Shown: one piece after another, positions 16,220 to 25,481 of the stretch
Layout: each line of letters opens with the position of its first letter
Numbering within the stretch: position 1 is the first letter of the stretch
From: an uncultured Lachnospiraceae bacterium
GTDB lineage: Bacteria > Bacillota > Clostridia > Lachnospirales > Lachnospiraceae
DNA length: 64,000 nucleotides
Direction of reading: 5' to 3'
NCBI GenBank assembly: GCA_947243855.1
Contig: CAMXIK010000002.1
Span: forward strand, 101,417-165,416
Position numbers and translations under genes: made by a program
The notes under the pieces: generated by a model
Told to the model about the DNA's origin: nothing
What the model saw: the letters and a program-made list of their open reading frames with translations, nothing else
Databases searched by the model: none

Positions 16220-17233
16220 ATGGTCACAATCAGCCTGTGTATGATCGTGAAAAATGAAGAGCGGATTCTTGCCAGATGTCTAGACAGCCTAAAAGGGCTG
16301 ATGGACGAGGTGATCATTGTCGATACGGGTTCCACGGACAGAACCAAGGAGATCGCGGCGGCGTACACGGATCAGGTTTATGATTTTGTATGGACGGGGG
16401 ATTTTTCCGAGGCGAGAAACTTTGCTTTTTCCAAAGCAAAGATGGAGTATATTTATTCGGCGGACGCGGACGAGGTGTTGGATGCGGAAAACAGGGAGGC
16501 ATTCTTTCGCATGAAACAGGCGCTTCTGCCGGAGATTGAGATTGTGCAGATGTATTATGCCAATCAGCTTGAAAACGGGACGATCTATAACTATGATAAG
16601 GAGCTTCGGCCCAAATTGTTTAAGCGGAATAGGACTTTCCGTTGGCAGGGGGCAATTCATGAACAGGTAGGGATTACGCCTGTTATTTATGATAGTGAAA
16701 TCTGCATTCAGCATTTGCCGGAGGAGAACCATAAGAACCGTGATCTGGCGGCGTTTGCGCGGCTTGTGGAGAAGGGGGAGCCTCTTGACAAGAGACTGCA
16801 CAATATCTATGCAAAGGAGCTTTTCATCTCTGGGGATGCGCAGGATTTTCTGGCGGCCCGGGCTTTTTTTCAGGCCTCCTGCGCGGACGGAAAGCGGGGG
16901 GATGAGGAGCTTATGGAGGCGGCCTGCGTAGCGGCCAAAGCGGCCAGACTGGCCGGGGATGTGCCAGACTTCTTTAAATATGCCATGAAAGCGGTGACTG
17001 CCGGGGGATGCGCGGAGATCTGCTATGAATTGGGAAATTTTTATACGGAGAGACGGGATTATGACGAGGCCGTCGTCTGGCTGTACAATGCGGCCTACGA
17101 GACAGAGAGCGTTTTGAATATCCACAGCGGCGGCGATCTGCCGCTTCGGGGGCTGGCGGCCTGCTATCAGGCGCTCGGCAATGAGGAGCAGGCGGCGGAG
17201 TATACGAGACTGGCGGCGGAGTGGACTGTATGA
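16220..17233 (+). CDS. Family 2 glycosyltransferase with TPR-like C-terminus
   Basis: 337 residues. The N-terminal 100 residues are a GT-A domain (ISLCMIVKNEERILARCLDS, DTGSTDRT, and the metal-binding SADADEVLD). After about residue 190 the protein is helical with repeat-like units (ELGNFYTERRDYDEAVVWLY and LRGLAACYQALGNEEQAAEY), typical TPR motifs. This SunS-like architecture is common in Bacillota, where such enzymes glycosylate peptides or make surface glycans. The TPR-like tail may bind the acceptor. ATG 16220 follows GAAAGG. It precedes hisC by 41 bases with no terminator between, so the two could share a transcript without being related in function. Confidence 0.9.
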   Translation: MVTISLCMIVKNEERILARCLDSLKGLMDEVIIVDTGSTDRTKEIAAAYTDQVYDFVWTGDFSEARNFAFSKAKMEYIYSADADEVLDAENREAFFRMKQALLPEIEIVQMYYANQLENGTIYNYDKELRPKLFKRNRTFRWQGAIHEQVGITPVIYDSEICIQHLPEENHKNRDLAAFARLVEKGEPLDKRLHNIYAKELFISGDAQDFLAARAFFQASCADGKRGDEELMEAACVAAKAARLAGDVPDFFKYAMKAVTAGGCAEICYELGNFYTERRDYDEAVVWLYNAAYETESVLNIHSGGDLPLRGLAACYQALGNEEQAAEYTRLAAEWTV

Positions 17234-17274
17234 GACATAGTAGGAACGGATATGACGAGAAAGGATAAAGCATC

Positions 17275-18327
17275 ATGAAATGGGAAGAAAATGTGCGGCG
17301 CGTAACGCCATATACGCCCGGCGAGCAGCCGCAGAAAGCAGGCATTATCAAACTGAATACCAACGAAAACCCTTACGGGCCTGCGCCGGGAGTGGCAGAA
17401 GCCATTCGTGAGCTGGACGCGGAGAAATTGCGGTTGTACCCCGCTTTTCCAGAGAAAACGGATCTGGTGAAGGCGCTTGCGGAGCACTATCAGATCGGAA
17501 CCGATCAGATTTTTATCGGCGTAGGTTCGGACGATGTGCTGTCTATGATCTTTTTGACCTTTTTCCAGTCGGATAGGCCGGTCTTTTTCCCGGATATTAC
17601 GTACTCCTTCTATGATGTGTGGGCGGATGTGTACCGGATTCCCTATGAGACGAAAGCGCTTGACGCGGATTTTCGGATTCGTCCGGAGGATTACAGACAG
17701 CCCAATGGGGGCGTGATCTTTCCCAATCCGAACGCGCCCACGGGCGAGCTGATATCCCTTGACGCGGTGGAGGAGATTGTGAAGAATAACCGCGACGTGG
17801 TGGTGATCGTGGACGAGGCTTATATTGATTTCGGTGGGATAAGCGCCCTGCCGCTGATTGAAAAGTACGACAATCTGCTTGTGGTACAGACCTTTTCCAA
17901 GTCACGCTCCATGGCTGGAATGCGGATCGGTTACGCCATGGGACAGCCGCCGTTGATTCGTTATCTCAACGATGTGAAATATTCCGTCAATTCTTTTACC
18001 ATGAATATGCCTGCGCTGGCTCTCAGCGTGGAGGCGGTGCGGGATGAGGCTTATTTTACGGATTGCTGTAATAAGATCATGAAGACAAGGGAGAGAGCGG
18101 AGGAGGAACTTGCAAAACGGGGCTTTGTGTTCCCAAAATCCAGCGCTAATTTTATCTTTGCCTCTCACAAAGCCGTGCCAGCCCGCGAGATTTTTGAGAA
18201 GTTAAAGGAACATGACATTTATGTCAGGTGGTGGAACAAGGCGAGAATCGACAACTATCTGCGGATTACCATTGGCACCGACGAACAGATGGAGGCGCTT
18301 TACCGGGCGCTGGATCAGATTGTATAG
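17275..18327 (+). CDS. hisC: Histidinol-phosphate aminotransferase
   Basis: 350 residues, a class I/II PLP aminotransferase of the HisC type, which moves the amino group of glutamate to imidazole-acetol phosphate in histidine synthesis. Visible features: the N-terminal LNTNENPYGPAPGV, FPNPNAPTGE at the cofactor site, DEAYIDFGG, and the PLP lysine in TFSKSRSMAGMRIGYA. The C-terminus has VRWWNKARIDNYLRITIGT, where the arginine of LRITIGT binds the substrate carboxylate. No other his gene is adjacent, so a role in aromatic amino-acid transamination cannot be excluded for this HisC homologue. Confidence 0.93.
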   Translation: MKWEENVRRVTPYTPGEQPQKAGIIKLNTNENPYGPAPGVAEAIRELDAEKLRLYPAFPEKTDLVKALAEHYQIGTDQIFIGVGSDDVLSMIFLTFFQSDRPVFFPDITYSFYDVWADVYRIPYETKALDADFRIRPEDYRQPNGGVIFPNPNAPTGELISLDAVEEIVKNNRDVVVIVDEAYIDFGGISALPLIEKYDNLLVVQTFSKSRSMAGMRIGYAMGQPPLIRYLNDVKYSVNSFTMNMPALALSVEAVRDEAYFTDCCNKIMKTRERAEEELAKRGFVFPKSSANFIFASHKAVPAREIFEKLKEHDIYVRWWNKARIDNYLRITIGTDEQMEALYRALDQIV

Positions 18328-18429
18328 CGTAGGAGCGCGAAAGCGCGGCTTTGCGAGTGCGCGTATATCTACAACAGAAAACTCGTATAATTACATAAAA
18401 GAATACAAAAGGGAGAGGAATATCATAAT

Positions 18430-18930
18430 ATGGAAAGTTTAGCAGTGGCGTTTGCCAATACGTTAGGAAGATATGTGAGTAAGGAGATCGTGGTCTTTCT
18501 GATCTCCATGGTGCCGATTTTGGAGCTTCGCGGCGGGTTGATTGTTTCACAGTTGATTCAGGTTCCGATTACGACGGCGATTCCGATCTGTATCATAGGA
18601 AACATCATTCCGATTCCCTTTATCCTGCTGTTTATCAAGCAGGTGTTTAAATGGATGAAAAAGATAAAACTGTTCCGCGGTATCATTGAGAAACTGGAAA
18701 GCCGCGCCATGAGCAAGAGTGACAATATCAAGCGTTATGAATTTTGGGGATTGGTGCTCTTTGTGGGAATCCCTCTTCCGGGCACGGGCGCGTGGACGGG
18801 TTCCCTGATTGCGGCGCTTTTGGATATCGATTTCAAGAAGGCCATTCTGGCGGAGCTTTTGGGGATTGCGATTGCGACGGTGATTATGTCTTTCCTTTCC
18901 TACGGGCTTTTAGCGGCGCTTGTGGGATAG
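18430..18930 (+). CDS. Small multidrug export family (COG2426) membrane protein
   Basis: 166 residues with four hydrophobic segments. It shows the family hallmarks VPILELRGGLIVSQL near residue 25-40, IPIPFILLFIKQVFKWM, and LVLFVGIPLPGTGAWTGS near 110-125, followed by a final helix. The family is called small multidrug export protein, but transport has not been well shown and its fold is related to DedA/SNARE-associated membrane proteins. Preceded by GGGAGAGG. It begins about 100 bases after hisC and is followed within 41 bases by the GH20 gene. Confidence 0.9.
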   Translation: MESLAVAFANTLGRYVSKEIVVFLISMVPILELRGGLIVSQLIQVPITTAIPICIIGNIIPIPFILLFIKQVFKWMKKIKLFRGIIEKLESRAMSKSDNIKRYEFWGLVLFVGIPLPGTGAWTGSLIAALLDIDFKKAILAELLGIAIATVIMSFLSYGLLAALVG

Positions 18931-18971
18931 AAAACATTGGGAAAAGGAAAAAGCGTACGGGATCTTGACGG

Positions 18972-21806
18972 ATGGGATCGTGGATGAAAGAGAGCGAAAA
19001 GAAGAAAACATATATGCTGGCGGGAGCGGCCTTCGCGGTGGTTTTGGCGGCGGCGGGGCTGATCGGCGTTTTGCTTCGCGGTGTGTCTTTTGGGGACAGC
19101 AATCCAAATCTGGCCCTGAAAAGGGGCGTGAAGGCCACCTGTGACAGCGTGGAGCAGGAGGCGCTGTCTGCGGCTATGGCCATCGATGGAAACGACACGG
19201 ACCGCGCCTCCCGCTGGTCAAGCGAGAATAACAGGGAGGACGCCTCCCACTATATTAGGCTGGAATTTCCCAAAGAAATTTCAGTTTCTTTTGTTGTACT
19301 GAAATGGGAGCGGGCGAACGTCACATCCTATGCGCTGGAAAGCTCTTTGGACGGGGAGACTTGGCGGACGCTGCAGCGTTTTGAGACGGCGCCGGAGACG
19401 TTACAGCAGGAGATCGTTTTGGAGGAAGCTGTACAGACGCGGTATCTGCGCCTGTCCACGTATGCGGTGTCGAAGGAGGAGGCGGATTTTTCCGATCTCT
19501 ACCAGAATGTTTCCCTCTATGAATTTGAAGTATATGGGGACAAGCCCACGGCTTATAAATTAAGAACACCTGTTATTGAAACTGCGGCGAATGGTACGCG
19601 CCAGTTGGTATCGCCGGAGGCTCCCGACGGTTTTCAAGTCAGCCTGATCGGCGCGGATTTGGAGCAGGTGATTGGCGCGGACGGCAGGGTCTATGATACC
19701 ATTCAGGACAAGGAAGTGACGGTGGGGTATCTTGTGGAGGACACGAGGGGCATGGAGGAGACGAGGGAGGTTTCCTTCAAGGTGACGGTGCCAGCGGCGG
19801 ATGGGGTGTCTGATACGGCGTCGGGACAGGCGGAAGACGAGGCAAACGGCTGTCCGTACTGGGTGATTCCCTCGATTGCGGAATGGCGCGGCGGCAAAGG
19901 CGTCTTCAATTTGGCCGAGGGAGAGACGGTGCGGATTATTGTGGGCGGCGACGAGCAGGCCCTGTGGGATGTGGCAACGCTTTTTCAAAAACAGTGTGAA
20001 AACAGCCGTATGCATTTTCAGGCGGAAGTGTACCGGGGAAATTTGGAGGATATGGGGCCGGGAGACATCTATTTGGGTTATGCGCAAGAGCAAAACGGTT
20101 TGGGGGAGGAAGGATATACCTGCGACATTACTGACAGATGCGTCATAAAAGCGGAGAGTGCGACGGGGATTCGCTGGGGCGTCGTTACCCTGATGCAGAT
20201 GCTGTGCTATGGGCCAAATCTGCCGCAGGGCCAGATCCGCGATTATCCGCTCTATCAGGTGCGGGGGTTCGGCATCGATGTGGCCAGAAAACCCGTGTCT
20301 CTGGATACGCTCTATCGAATGATGGAGACGATGTCATGGTATAAAATGAACGATCTTACGATTCACTTAAATGATAATGAGATTCTTGCCACCAGCGGCC
20401 TGACCGATTCACCGGAGCAGGCGATGACGGCTCAGAGCGCGTTTCGTCTGGAATCTTCGCTTACAAATGAAAAGGGGGAAGCGTTGACTTCGGCGGAGTA
20501 CGCCTATACGCAGGAGGAGTTTGCCCAGTTTATTGCCGCGGCGAAGTCTTATGGCGTAACGGTGGTGCCGGAGATCGATACCCCGGCGCATTCCCTCTCC
20601 ATCACAAAGCTTTATCCCGAGTATGCCCTGCGCACCTCAAACGAGTCGGTAGATCAGATTGACCTAGGAAATGACAAAGCTGTCGCTTTTGTGGAGGGAA
20701 TCTGGCGGGAGGCATTGGATGAGAAAAACGGCGCGTTCCGAGAGGCGGAGATCGTGAATATCGGCATGGACGAGTATTACGGCGACGGGGAGCAGTACCG
20801 GCAGTATTTGACGAGAATCAACGATCTGGTGCAGGAGTCGGGTAAGACGGTGCGCCTCTGGGGCAGCCTCACTAACATGGGCGGTACGACCAAGCCTTCC
20901 CCCGAAAATCTGCAAATGAATCTTTGGAGTACGGTGTGGGCGGACCCGCTTCAAATGTACGAAGAGGGATATTCCTTGATTAACATGCAGAATAACCACC
21001 TTTATATCATACCTGGCGGCGGCTATGACTGCCTGAACGCCAAAGAATTGTATGAAAACTGGGAGCCGAACCGATTTTACGATTACAACCGGATAGAAAC
21101 CATACCCGTTTATTCTCCCCAGATGCTGGGCGCTTCCTACATGATCTGGAACGATATGAGCGGCGGACTGGACTTAGGTCTCTGCGAGTACGATCTGTTT
21201 TTGCGGTTCCGTGGGCCGCTTGATACGCTGGCCGTGAAGCTGTGGGGTGCGGAGAAGCTGGAAGCGTTTGCGCAGAAACGACGGGAGTCGGGCTATGAGA
21301 CGTTATTTGACATGAGTGTAGATTTTATGCCGCGAATGTTTGAGGGGACGGACGGTCATGACGACTCTTATCTGTACGCTGAGACAGAGGCGGCGGAGCC
21401 GAGCTATGAGATTGAAATGAAGGTGAAGCTGGATGCGGATGCGGCCGGAGAGCAGATTCTTGCGGAGGGGGACGGCGTCTACGGCAAGTGGGCTTTCTAT
21501 GCGGCGGAGGAAAAGACGGGAAAGGTCGGTTTTACCAGAGAGGGAAAAACCGAGACCTTTGATATTACCTTGCCGAAGGGCGAATGGGTGCATCTCACGC
21601 TTTCTGGCAGACTCGGAAAGACCACCCTTTGGGCGGTGGGAGAAACGATAGAGGCGGTGGATCGGCTTGGAAGCGGGGAGCCTTTTGAGAAGTACGCGAC
21701 CTTCGTCTTTCCCTTGCAGAGAGTGGGGAAAGAGACGGGATGTTTTGACGGGGAAGTGGAGTGTAAGGTGAACTTCACTTCCCATGAAAGTCTGATATAC
21801 CGATAG
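18972..21806 (+). CDS. Membrane-anchored GH20 beta-hexosaminidase with F5/8C domain
   Basis: 944 residues. A membrane anchor (about 14-35) is followed by an F5/8-type C (CBM32-like) domain (about 40-180: RWSSENNREDASHYIRLEFP, YLRLSTYAV), a linker and a GH20 domain. The latter includes RGFGIDVARKPVSLDTLYRM, DLTIHLNDNE and the catalytic Asp-Glu pair at residues 600-601 in NIGMDEYYGDG. The C-terminal 140 residues look like a LamG/concanavalin-type beta sandwich. It should hydrolyse N-acetyl-hexosaminides of host or microbial glycans outside the cell while tethered to the membrane. No clear ribosome site precedes ATG 18972; ATG 18984 is an alternative. Convergent with the DUF2461 gene, 12 bases away. 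Confidence 0.9.
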   Translation: MGSWMKESEKKKTYMLAGAAFAVVLAAAGLIGVLLRGVSFGDSNPNLALKRGVKATCDSVEQEALSAAMAIDGNDTDRASRWSSENNREDASHYIRLEFPKEISVSFVVLKWERANVTSYALESSLDGETWRTLQRFETAPETLQQEIVLEEAVQTRYLRLSTYAVSKEEADFSDLYQNVSLYEFEVYGDKPTAYKLRTPVIETAANGTRQLVSPEAPDGFQVSLIGADLEQVIGADGRVYDTIQDKEVTVGYLVEDTRGMEETREVSFKVTVPAADGVSDTASGQAEDEANGCPYWVIPSIAEWRGGKGVFNLAEGETVRIIVGGDEQALWDVATLFQKQCENSRMHFQAEVYRGNLEDMGPGDIYLGYAQEQNGLGEEGYTCDITDRCVIKAESATGIRWGVVTLMQMLCYGPNLPQGQIRDYPLYQVRGFGIDVARKPVSLDTLYRMMETMSWYKMNDLTIHLNDNEILATSGLTDSPEQAMTAQSAFRLESSLTNEKGEALTSAEYAYTQEEFAQFIAAAKSYGVTVVPEIDTPAHSLSITKLYPEYALRTSNESVDQIDLGNDKAVAFVEGIWREALDEKNGAFREAEIVNIGMDEYYGDGEQYRQYLTRINDLVQESGKTVRLWGSLTNMGGTTKPSPENLQMNLWSTVWADPLQMYEEGYSLINMQNNHLYIIPGGGYDCLNAKELYENWEPNRFYDYNRIETIPVYSPQMLGASYMIWNDMSGGLDLGLCEYDLFLRFRGPLDTLAVKLWGAEKLEAFAQKRRESGYETLFDMSVDFMPRMFEGTDGHDDSYLYAETEAAEPSYEIEMKVKLDADAAGEQILAEGDGVYGKWAFYAAEEKTGKVGFTREGKTETFDITLPKGEWVHLTLSGRLGKTTLWAVGETIEAVDRLGSGEPFEKYATFVFPLQRVGKETGCFDGEVECKVNFTSHESLIYR

Positions 21807-21818
21807 GCTGCGTCTTAT

Positions 21819-22502
21819 TTATCTTGTGGGCATCTGAAAGTCTGCAAGCGCCCGGTTCAGGAAGTCGTTAAAAGGTTTCATGATACGGAACATTTCGACT
21901 GCCTTAGCGAGAAAAGCATCCGCGTCGGTCAGTTCCTCGTCCTTTAACGGATATTCCAGATACCAGCTTTTGTATTTTAAATATTCCGCCTGCGGATGTT
22001 CTCTGTCGTATCCGGCGGGAACATTCTTAAGTGCGGTTCCCTTCACGGTGAAATATTTGGCAAACGTCGGCTCATGGATCAGCGAATCCCATTCTTCGCC
22101 GTTTTCCGCAATAGAATCCCGCACCATCGTCGTGGCGTCTTTAAACATATCGGCAAACAGACCGCCGCCCAGAAAAGATTGATTTTGCGGTTTGATCATC
22201 AGGTAATAGCCCACGGGAACCGGAAGCTTTCCTTTGGAGGAAATATGTGCCCGGAATGCGGGATTGTAGGGGGATTTGTCATGGCTGAACCGGGTATCGC
22301 GCACCAGTTTAAAAGTTAGATTTTTGGGGTCGTTCTGTATGACGCTGCCGTCAAAAGCCCCGATGTTAAAAATCAGCTCTTGCAGTAATGTCTCAAATGC
22401 CGTATTTGCTTCTTTGTAGTCCGTTTTGTGGGCGTGATACCATTCCCGGTTATTGTTTTCGCTCAATTCGTTTAAGTATTTTAAAATCAGGGATAAATTC
22501 AT
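21819..22502 (-). CDS. DUF2461 family protein
   Basis: 227 residues. The N-terminus (LKYLNELSENNNREWYHAHK), the segment KLVRDTRFSHDKSPYNPAFR, the GYYLMIKPQNQSFLGGGLF region and the C-terminal PLKDEELTDADAFL identify the DUF2461 family, whose function is unknown. The start is ATG at 22502 because AGGAGG lies just upstream on the reverse strand; the frame stays open into the sigma-factor gene but that extension has no support. It follows the sigma-factor stop by 14 bases, so the two form an operon. Confidence 0.93.
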   Translation of the reverse strand: MNLSLILKYLNELSENNNREWYHAHKTDYKEANTAFETLLQELIFNIGAFDGSVIQNDPKNLTFKLVRDTRFSHDKSPYNPAFRAHISSKGKLPVPVGYYLMIKPQNQSFLGGGLFADMFKDATTMVRDSIAENGEEWDSLIHEPTFAKYFTVKGTALKNVPAGYDREHPQAEYLKYKSWYLEYPLKDEELTDADAFLAKAVEMFRIMKPFNDFLNRALADFQMPTR

Positions 22503-22516
22503 ATGTTTATAACCTC

Positions 22517-23362
22517 CTATGCGTTTCGGATGACGGAAAATGAGGTTCCGTCTAAAAACTTGGTGACAAACTCTTTCAGGCTTTCGGGTGATCGGTAAGT
22601 TTTGCAAAAAGAGAAATGCTGGGACAGATCGTCGATCTCTTCCATTGCTTTTTTGACTTCCAGCATGGCCTCGGAGGGAGCGGCGGTAGTAAAATCCAAC
22701 TGGTCTGGGCTGATTCTGTGATTTTGGATGGCATAATTCACCCGCTTCGCGCAGCGGCATGTCCCTTGTCCGTATTCGCCGCAGTATTCTTTCAGGAAAT
22801 CCGCCATTTTGCTGCGGATTCTTGATAGGCGCTGGCGGTAGGCTTCGGGGGTGATGCCGAGAATATCTCCGGCAATCCGGCTGTCCACCTGAAACATCGT
22901 GCCTAGGATAAAGATACACCGGCTCTCGGCGTCTAAACATTGCAGCATAACGTTGGTGCAGGAAAGCTTCAGTTCTTCGGCAAGGATGGAGGCCTCTACA
23001 TTTTGTGTCAGATCGGGCACATCGTCGATTTTCCCATTCTTGATGTCATCCCCATAGAACTCAAAACTTAAGGGAAATTTGGCAAACATATGTTTCTTGT
23101 AGTTTTTCAAATGATTTGTGGCAATGCTGAATACCCAAGTGGAAAAAGCGCTGTCTCCCCGAAAAGAGGAGAGATGGGTCATAATTTTCAACAGAATGTC
23201 CTGTGTGGCGTCCTCTGCGTCGGGAAACGTGCCGAGCATTCGCAGGGAAAGGTTAAAGACTAGATCCTGTACGCTGAGAATGACAGTTTCCAGAGACGCT
23301 TTGTCTCCGGCCACAGCCTGTTCTACCAAGCGTTTCAATTCATCGTTTGTTTTTTGATTCAT
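22517..23362 (-). CDS. ECF-type sigma-70 family factor with Cys-rich C-terminal extension
   Basis: 281 residues, longer than a minimal ECF sigma (about 180). Region 2 includes FPDAEDATQDILLKIMTHLS and STWVFSIATNHLKNY; region 4 includes VDSRIAGDILGITPEAYRQR, the DNA-binding helix-turn-helix. After it comes CGEYGQGTCRCAKRVNYAI, three cysteines in a C-x7-C-x-C arrangement, and a further helical tail of about 80 residues. The tail may sense a ligand or metal, or replace an anti-sigma factor; none is encoded nearby. It directs RNA polymerase to an unknown regulon, possibly its own operon with DUF2461. ATG 23362 has GGAGGA upstream on the reverse strand. Confidence 0.9.
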   Translation of the reverse strand: MNQKTNDELKRLVEQAVAGDKASLETVILSVQDLVFNLSLRMLGTFPDAEDATQDILLKIMTHLSSFRGDSAFSTWVFSIATNHLKNYKKHMFAKFPLSFEFYGDDIKNGKIDDVPDLTQNVEASILAEELKLSCTNVMLQCLDAESRCIFILGTMFQVDSRIAGDILGITPEAYRQRLSRIRSKMADFLKEYCGEYGQGTCRCAKRVNYAIQNHRISPDQLDFTTAAPSEAMLEVKKAMEEIDDLSQHFSFCKTYRSPESLKEFVTKFLDGTSFSVIRNA

Positions 23363-23684
23363 ATGTTGTAAGATTCCTCCATTCCGAAGCGTTAAGGTTA
23401 GAAAATATGGTACGCATACGCTTCTGATTAATGAGACAACGTTTTTTCCTCTGTGTGACGTTAAAAATAAAAATAACGATTGTTCTGTTTGCATTTGCAC
23501 GAACGATCCGCTTTTTACGATTTCACTATGACATATTTTTGAGAGGCTGTCTACATGCTTTCCTGTTTCTTAAGAAATGGGGAAAACATTGGAAAGAGGC
23601 GGATTTGGGTGTTGCGAAAGCCCGTCTGTTGTTATACAGTAAAGGAAAGCGTTTTACATGCGAAATGGAAAAGGTGATTAAAAA
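23363..23684. other. Intergenic region between divergent sigma-factor and methyltransferase genes
   Basis: 322 bases, A/T-rich, holding the promoters of both flanking genes. A forward TTATAC (23632-23637) is a possible -10 for the methyltransferase but its -35 is poor. A 98-codon open frame crosses it into the methyltransferase gene; its composition and lack of a ribosome site argue against coding. No RNA structure stood out. Confidence 0.5.
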
Positions 23685-24512
23685 ATGGAAGCCTATACGG
23701 ATTTTGCGCAGGTTTATGATGAACTGATGGACGATACCCCCTACGAGGAATGGTGCGGGTTTTTGATGGAATTGTTTCAAAAGTATGGGGTGGACGATAT
23801 TTCAAAAAGTGAAAAAGCGTCTGATCCTCTTTGGCAGGAGCGCAACACAATCCTCGATCTTGGCTGTGGGACTGGCACTTTGACGGAACTGCTCGCCCGT
23901 AAAGGATATGATATGATCGGTGTGGATAACGCGCAGGAAATGTTAGAGATCGCCATGGAAAAACGGGAGCGGTCCGGTCTTTCGATTCTGTATCTTTTGC
24001 AGGATATGCGGGAATTTGAGCTTTACGGCACGGTGGGGACGGTGGTCTGCGTCTGCGACAGTCTGAACTACCTTCTGGAAGAGGAGGACGTGTCACAGAC
24101 CTTTCGCCTTGTCAATAATTATCTTTATCCGCAGGGCATTTTTATTTTTGACTTTAATACGGTGTATAAATATGCTACGGTGATCGGCGACGCCACCATT
24201 GCGGAAAATAGGGAAGACTGCAGCTTTATTTGGGAAAACTATTATCATGAGGAGCAGGAGATCAATGAGTACGATCTGACGGTCTTTGTGAGGGGAGAAC
24301 AGGAGGCGTGGTTTCGGCGGTTTCAGGAAATCCACTACCAGCGGGGGTATCGTCTGGAACAGATGAAGGCGCTTCTCATGGAGGCGGGGCTTACCTTTGT
24401 GGCGGCGATAGACGCCGACACCCATGGAACAGTGACGGATGAGAGCGAACGGATTTATGTGGTGGCGCGCAAGGGAACGGAAACGACGGCCAATCAAGAA
24501 GTGATAAAATAA
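23685..24512 (+). CDS. Class I SAM-dependent methyltransferase
   Basis: 275 residues. The nucleotide-binding glycine motif is NTILDLGCGTGTLTELLARK (about 45-65), followed by the acidic loop GVDNAQEMLEIA and VVCVCDSLNYLLEEEDVSQT. The N-terminal YTDFAQVYDELMDDTPYEEW is typical of a clostridial family whose substrate is not known. It uses S-adenosylmethionine as methyl donor and is soluble. AAGGTG lies 8 bases upstream of the start. It is followed after about 60 bases by hslO; in several Clostridia these two genes are neighbours, though I recall this only in general terms. Confidence 0.92.
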   Translation: MEAYTDFAQVYDELMDDTPYEEWCGFLMELFQKYGVDDISKSEKASDPLWQERNTILDLGCGTGTLTELLARKGYDMIGVDNAQEMLEIAMEKRERSGLSILYLLQDMREFELYGTVGTVVCVCDSLNYLLEEEDVSQTFRLVNNYLYPQGIFIFDFNTVYKYATVIGDATIAENREDCSFIWENYYHEEQEINEYDLTVFVRGEQEAWFRRFQEIHYQRGYRLEQMKALLMEAGLTFVAAIDADTHGTVTDESERIYVVARKGTETTANQEVIK

Positions 24513-24575
24513 CCTAAAAAATACGGACATGTGCAAAACGCATGTTATGAATTGCGAAAGAAAGGAATAGACGGC

Positions 24576-25481
24576 ATGGCGGATTATATGGTGCGGGCGA
24601 CCGCGGCGGACGCGCAGATACGCGCTTTTGCGGTGACATCTAGGGAGCTGGTGGAGACGGCAAGGGCGGCTCATGATACAAGCCCGGTGGTGACGGCGGC
24701 TTTGGGACGGCTGATGACAGGCGCGCTGATGATGGGAAGTATGTTAAAGGGAGAAGAGGATATCCTGACTTTGCAGATCAAGGGGGAAGGGCCGGTACAC
24801 GGTCTTACCGCCACGGCGGATGCGGCGGGATGCGTGAAGGGTTACGCGGACAATCCGCAGGCCATGATGCCTCCAAACAGCGCGGGGAAATTGGACGTAG
24901 GCGGTGTGATCGGGGCAGGCGTTCTGCATGTCATGAAGGATATGGGCTTGAAGGAGCCTTATGCTTCCACGGTGGATTTGCAGACGGGAGAGATCGGGGA
25001 CGATTTAACTTATTATTTTGCCGTTTCCGAGCAAGTGCCCTCTGTGGTGGCCTTGGGGGTTTTGATGAACCGGGACAATACGGTGCGGCAGGCGGGCGGT
25101 TTTATCGTCCAACTGATGCCTTTTACGCCGGACGAGGTGATCGATCGTTTGGAAGAGAAGCTTTCCGGTCTTTCGTCGGTGACCGCCATGTTGGAAGCGG
25201 GCAATACGCCGGAAGAGATCCTAGAGTTGGTATTAGGCGAGTTTGGCGTGGAGATCACCGACAGGATGCCCGTGGCTTTTCGTTGTAATTGCAGCAGGGA
25301 GCGTGTGGAGAAGGTGCTTTTGAGTCTTGGGAAACAGGAATTGGAAGAGCTGGCGGCCGAGGGAAAAGAAGTGGAACTGCACTGTCATTTCTGTAATAAA
25401 AGATATGCTTTTTCAACGGAGGAGGTCGAAAGACTGATGAAAGCAGGAGAAGTATCTGATGCGCCAAACCGATGCGATTAA
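24576..25481 (+). CDS. hslO: Hsp33 redox-regulated chaperone
   Basis: 301 residues. The N-terminal part (RATAADAQIRAFAVTSRELV; TAALGRLMTGALMMGSMLKG) and the C-terminal zinc site with CNC (Cys 237, 239) and CHFC (Cys 270, 273) identify Hsp33. In reducing conditions the four cysteines hold zinc. Oxidation to disulfides unfolds the linker and activates the chaperone, which protects proteins during oxidative and heat stress in the cytosol. ATG 24576 gives the conserved N-terminus; an in-frame upstream start at 24531 is not supported. Confidence 0.97.
   Translation: MADYMVRATAADAQIRAFAVTSRELVETARAAHDTSPVVTAALGRLMTGALMMGSMLKGEEDILTLQIKGEGPVHGLTATADAAGCVKGYADNPQAMMPPNSAGKLDVGGVIGAGVLHVMKDMGLKEPYASTVDLQTGEIGDDLTYYFAVSEQVPSVVALGVLMNRDNTVRQAGGFIVQLMPFTPDEVIDRLEEKLSGLSSVTAMLEAGNTPEEILELVLGEFGVEITDRMPVAFRCNCSRERVEKVLLSLGKQELEELAAEGKEVELHCHFCNKRYAFSTEEVERLMKAGEVSDAPNRCD

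Noticed and set aside
16289..17125. 278-codon open frame on the reverse strand
   Set aside because: Overlaps the TPR-like glycosyltransferase completely; no ribosome site or recognisable domain.
22503..22940. N-terminal extension of the DUF2461 frame
   Set aside because: It overlaps the sigma-factor gene, while ATG 22502 has a clear ribosome site and begins at the conserved family start.
23431..23727. 98-codon forward frame before the methyltransferase
   Set aside because: No ribosome site, runs into the methyltransferase gene in another frame, and has non-coding composition.
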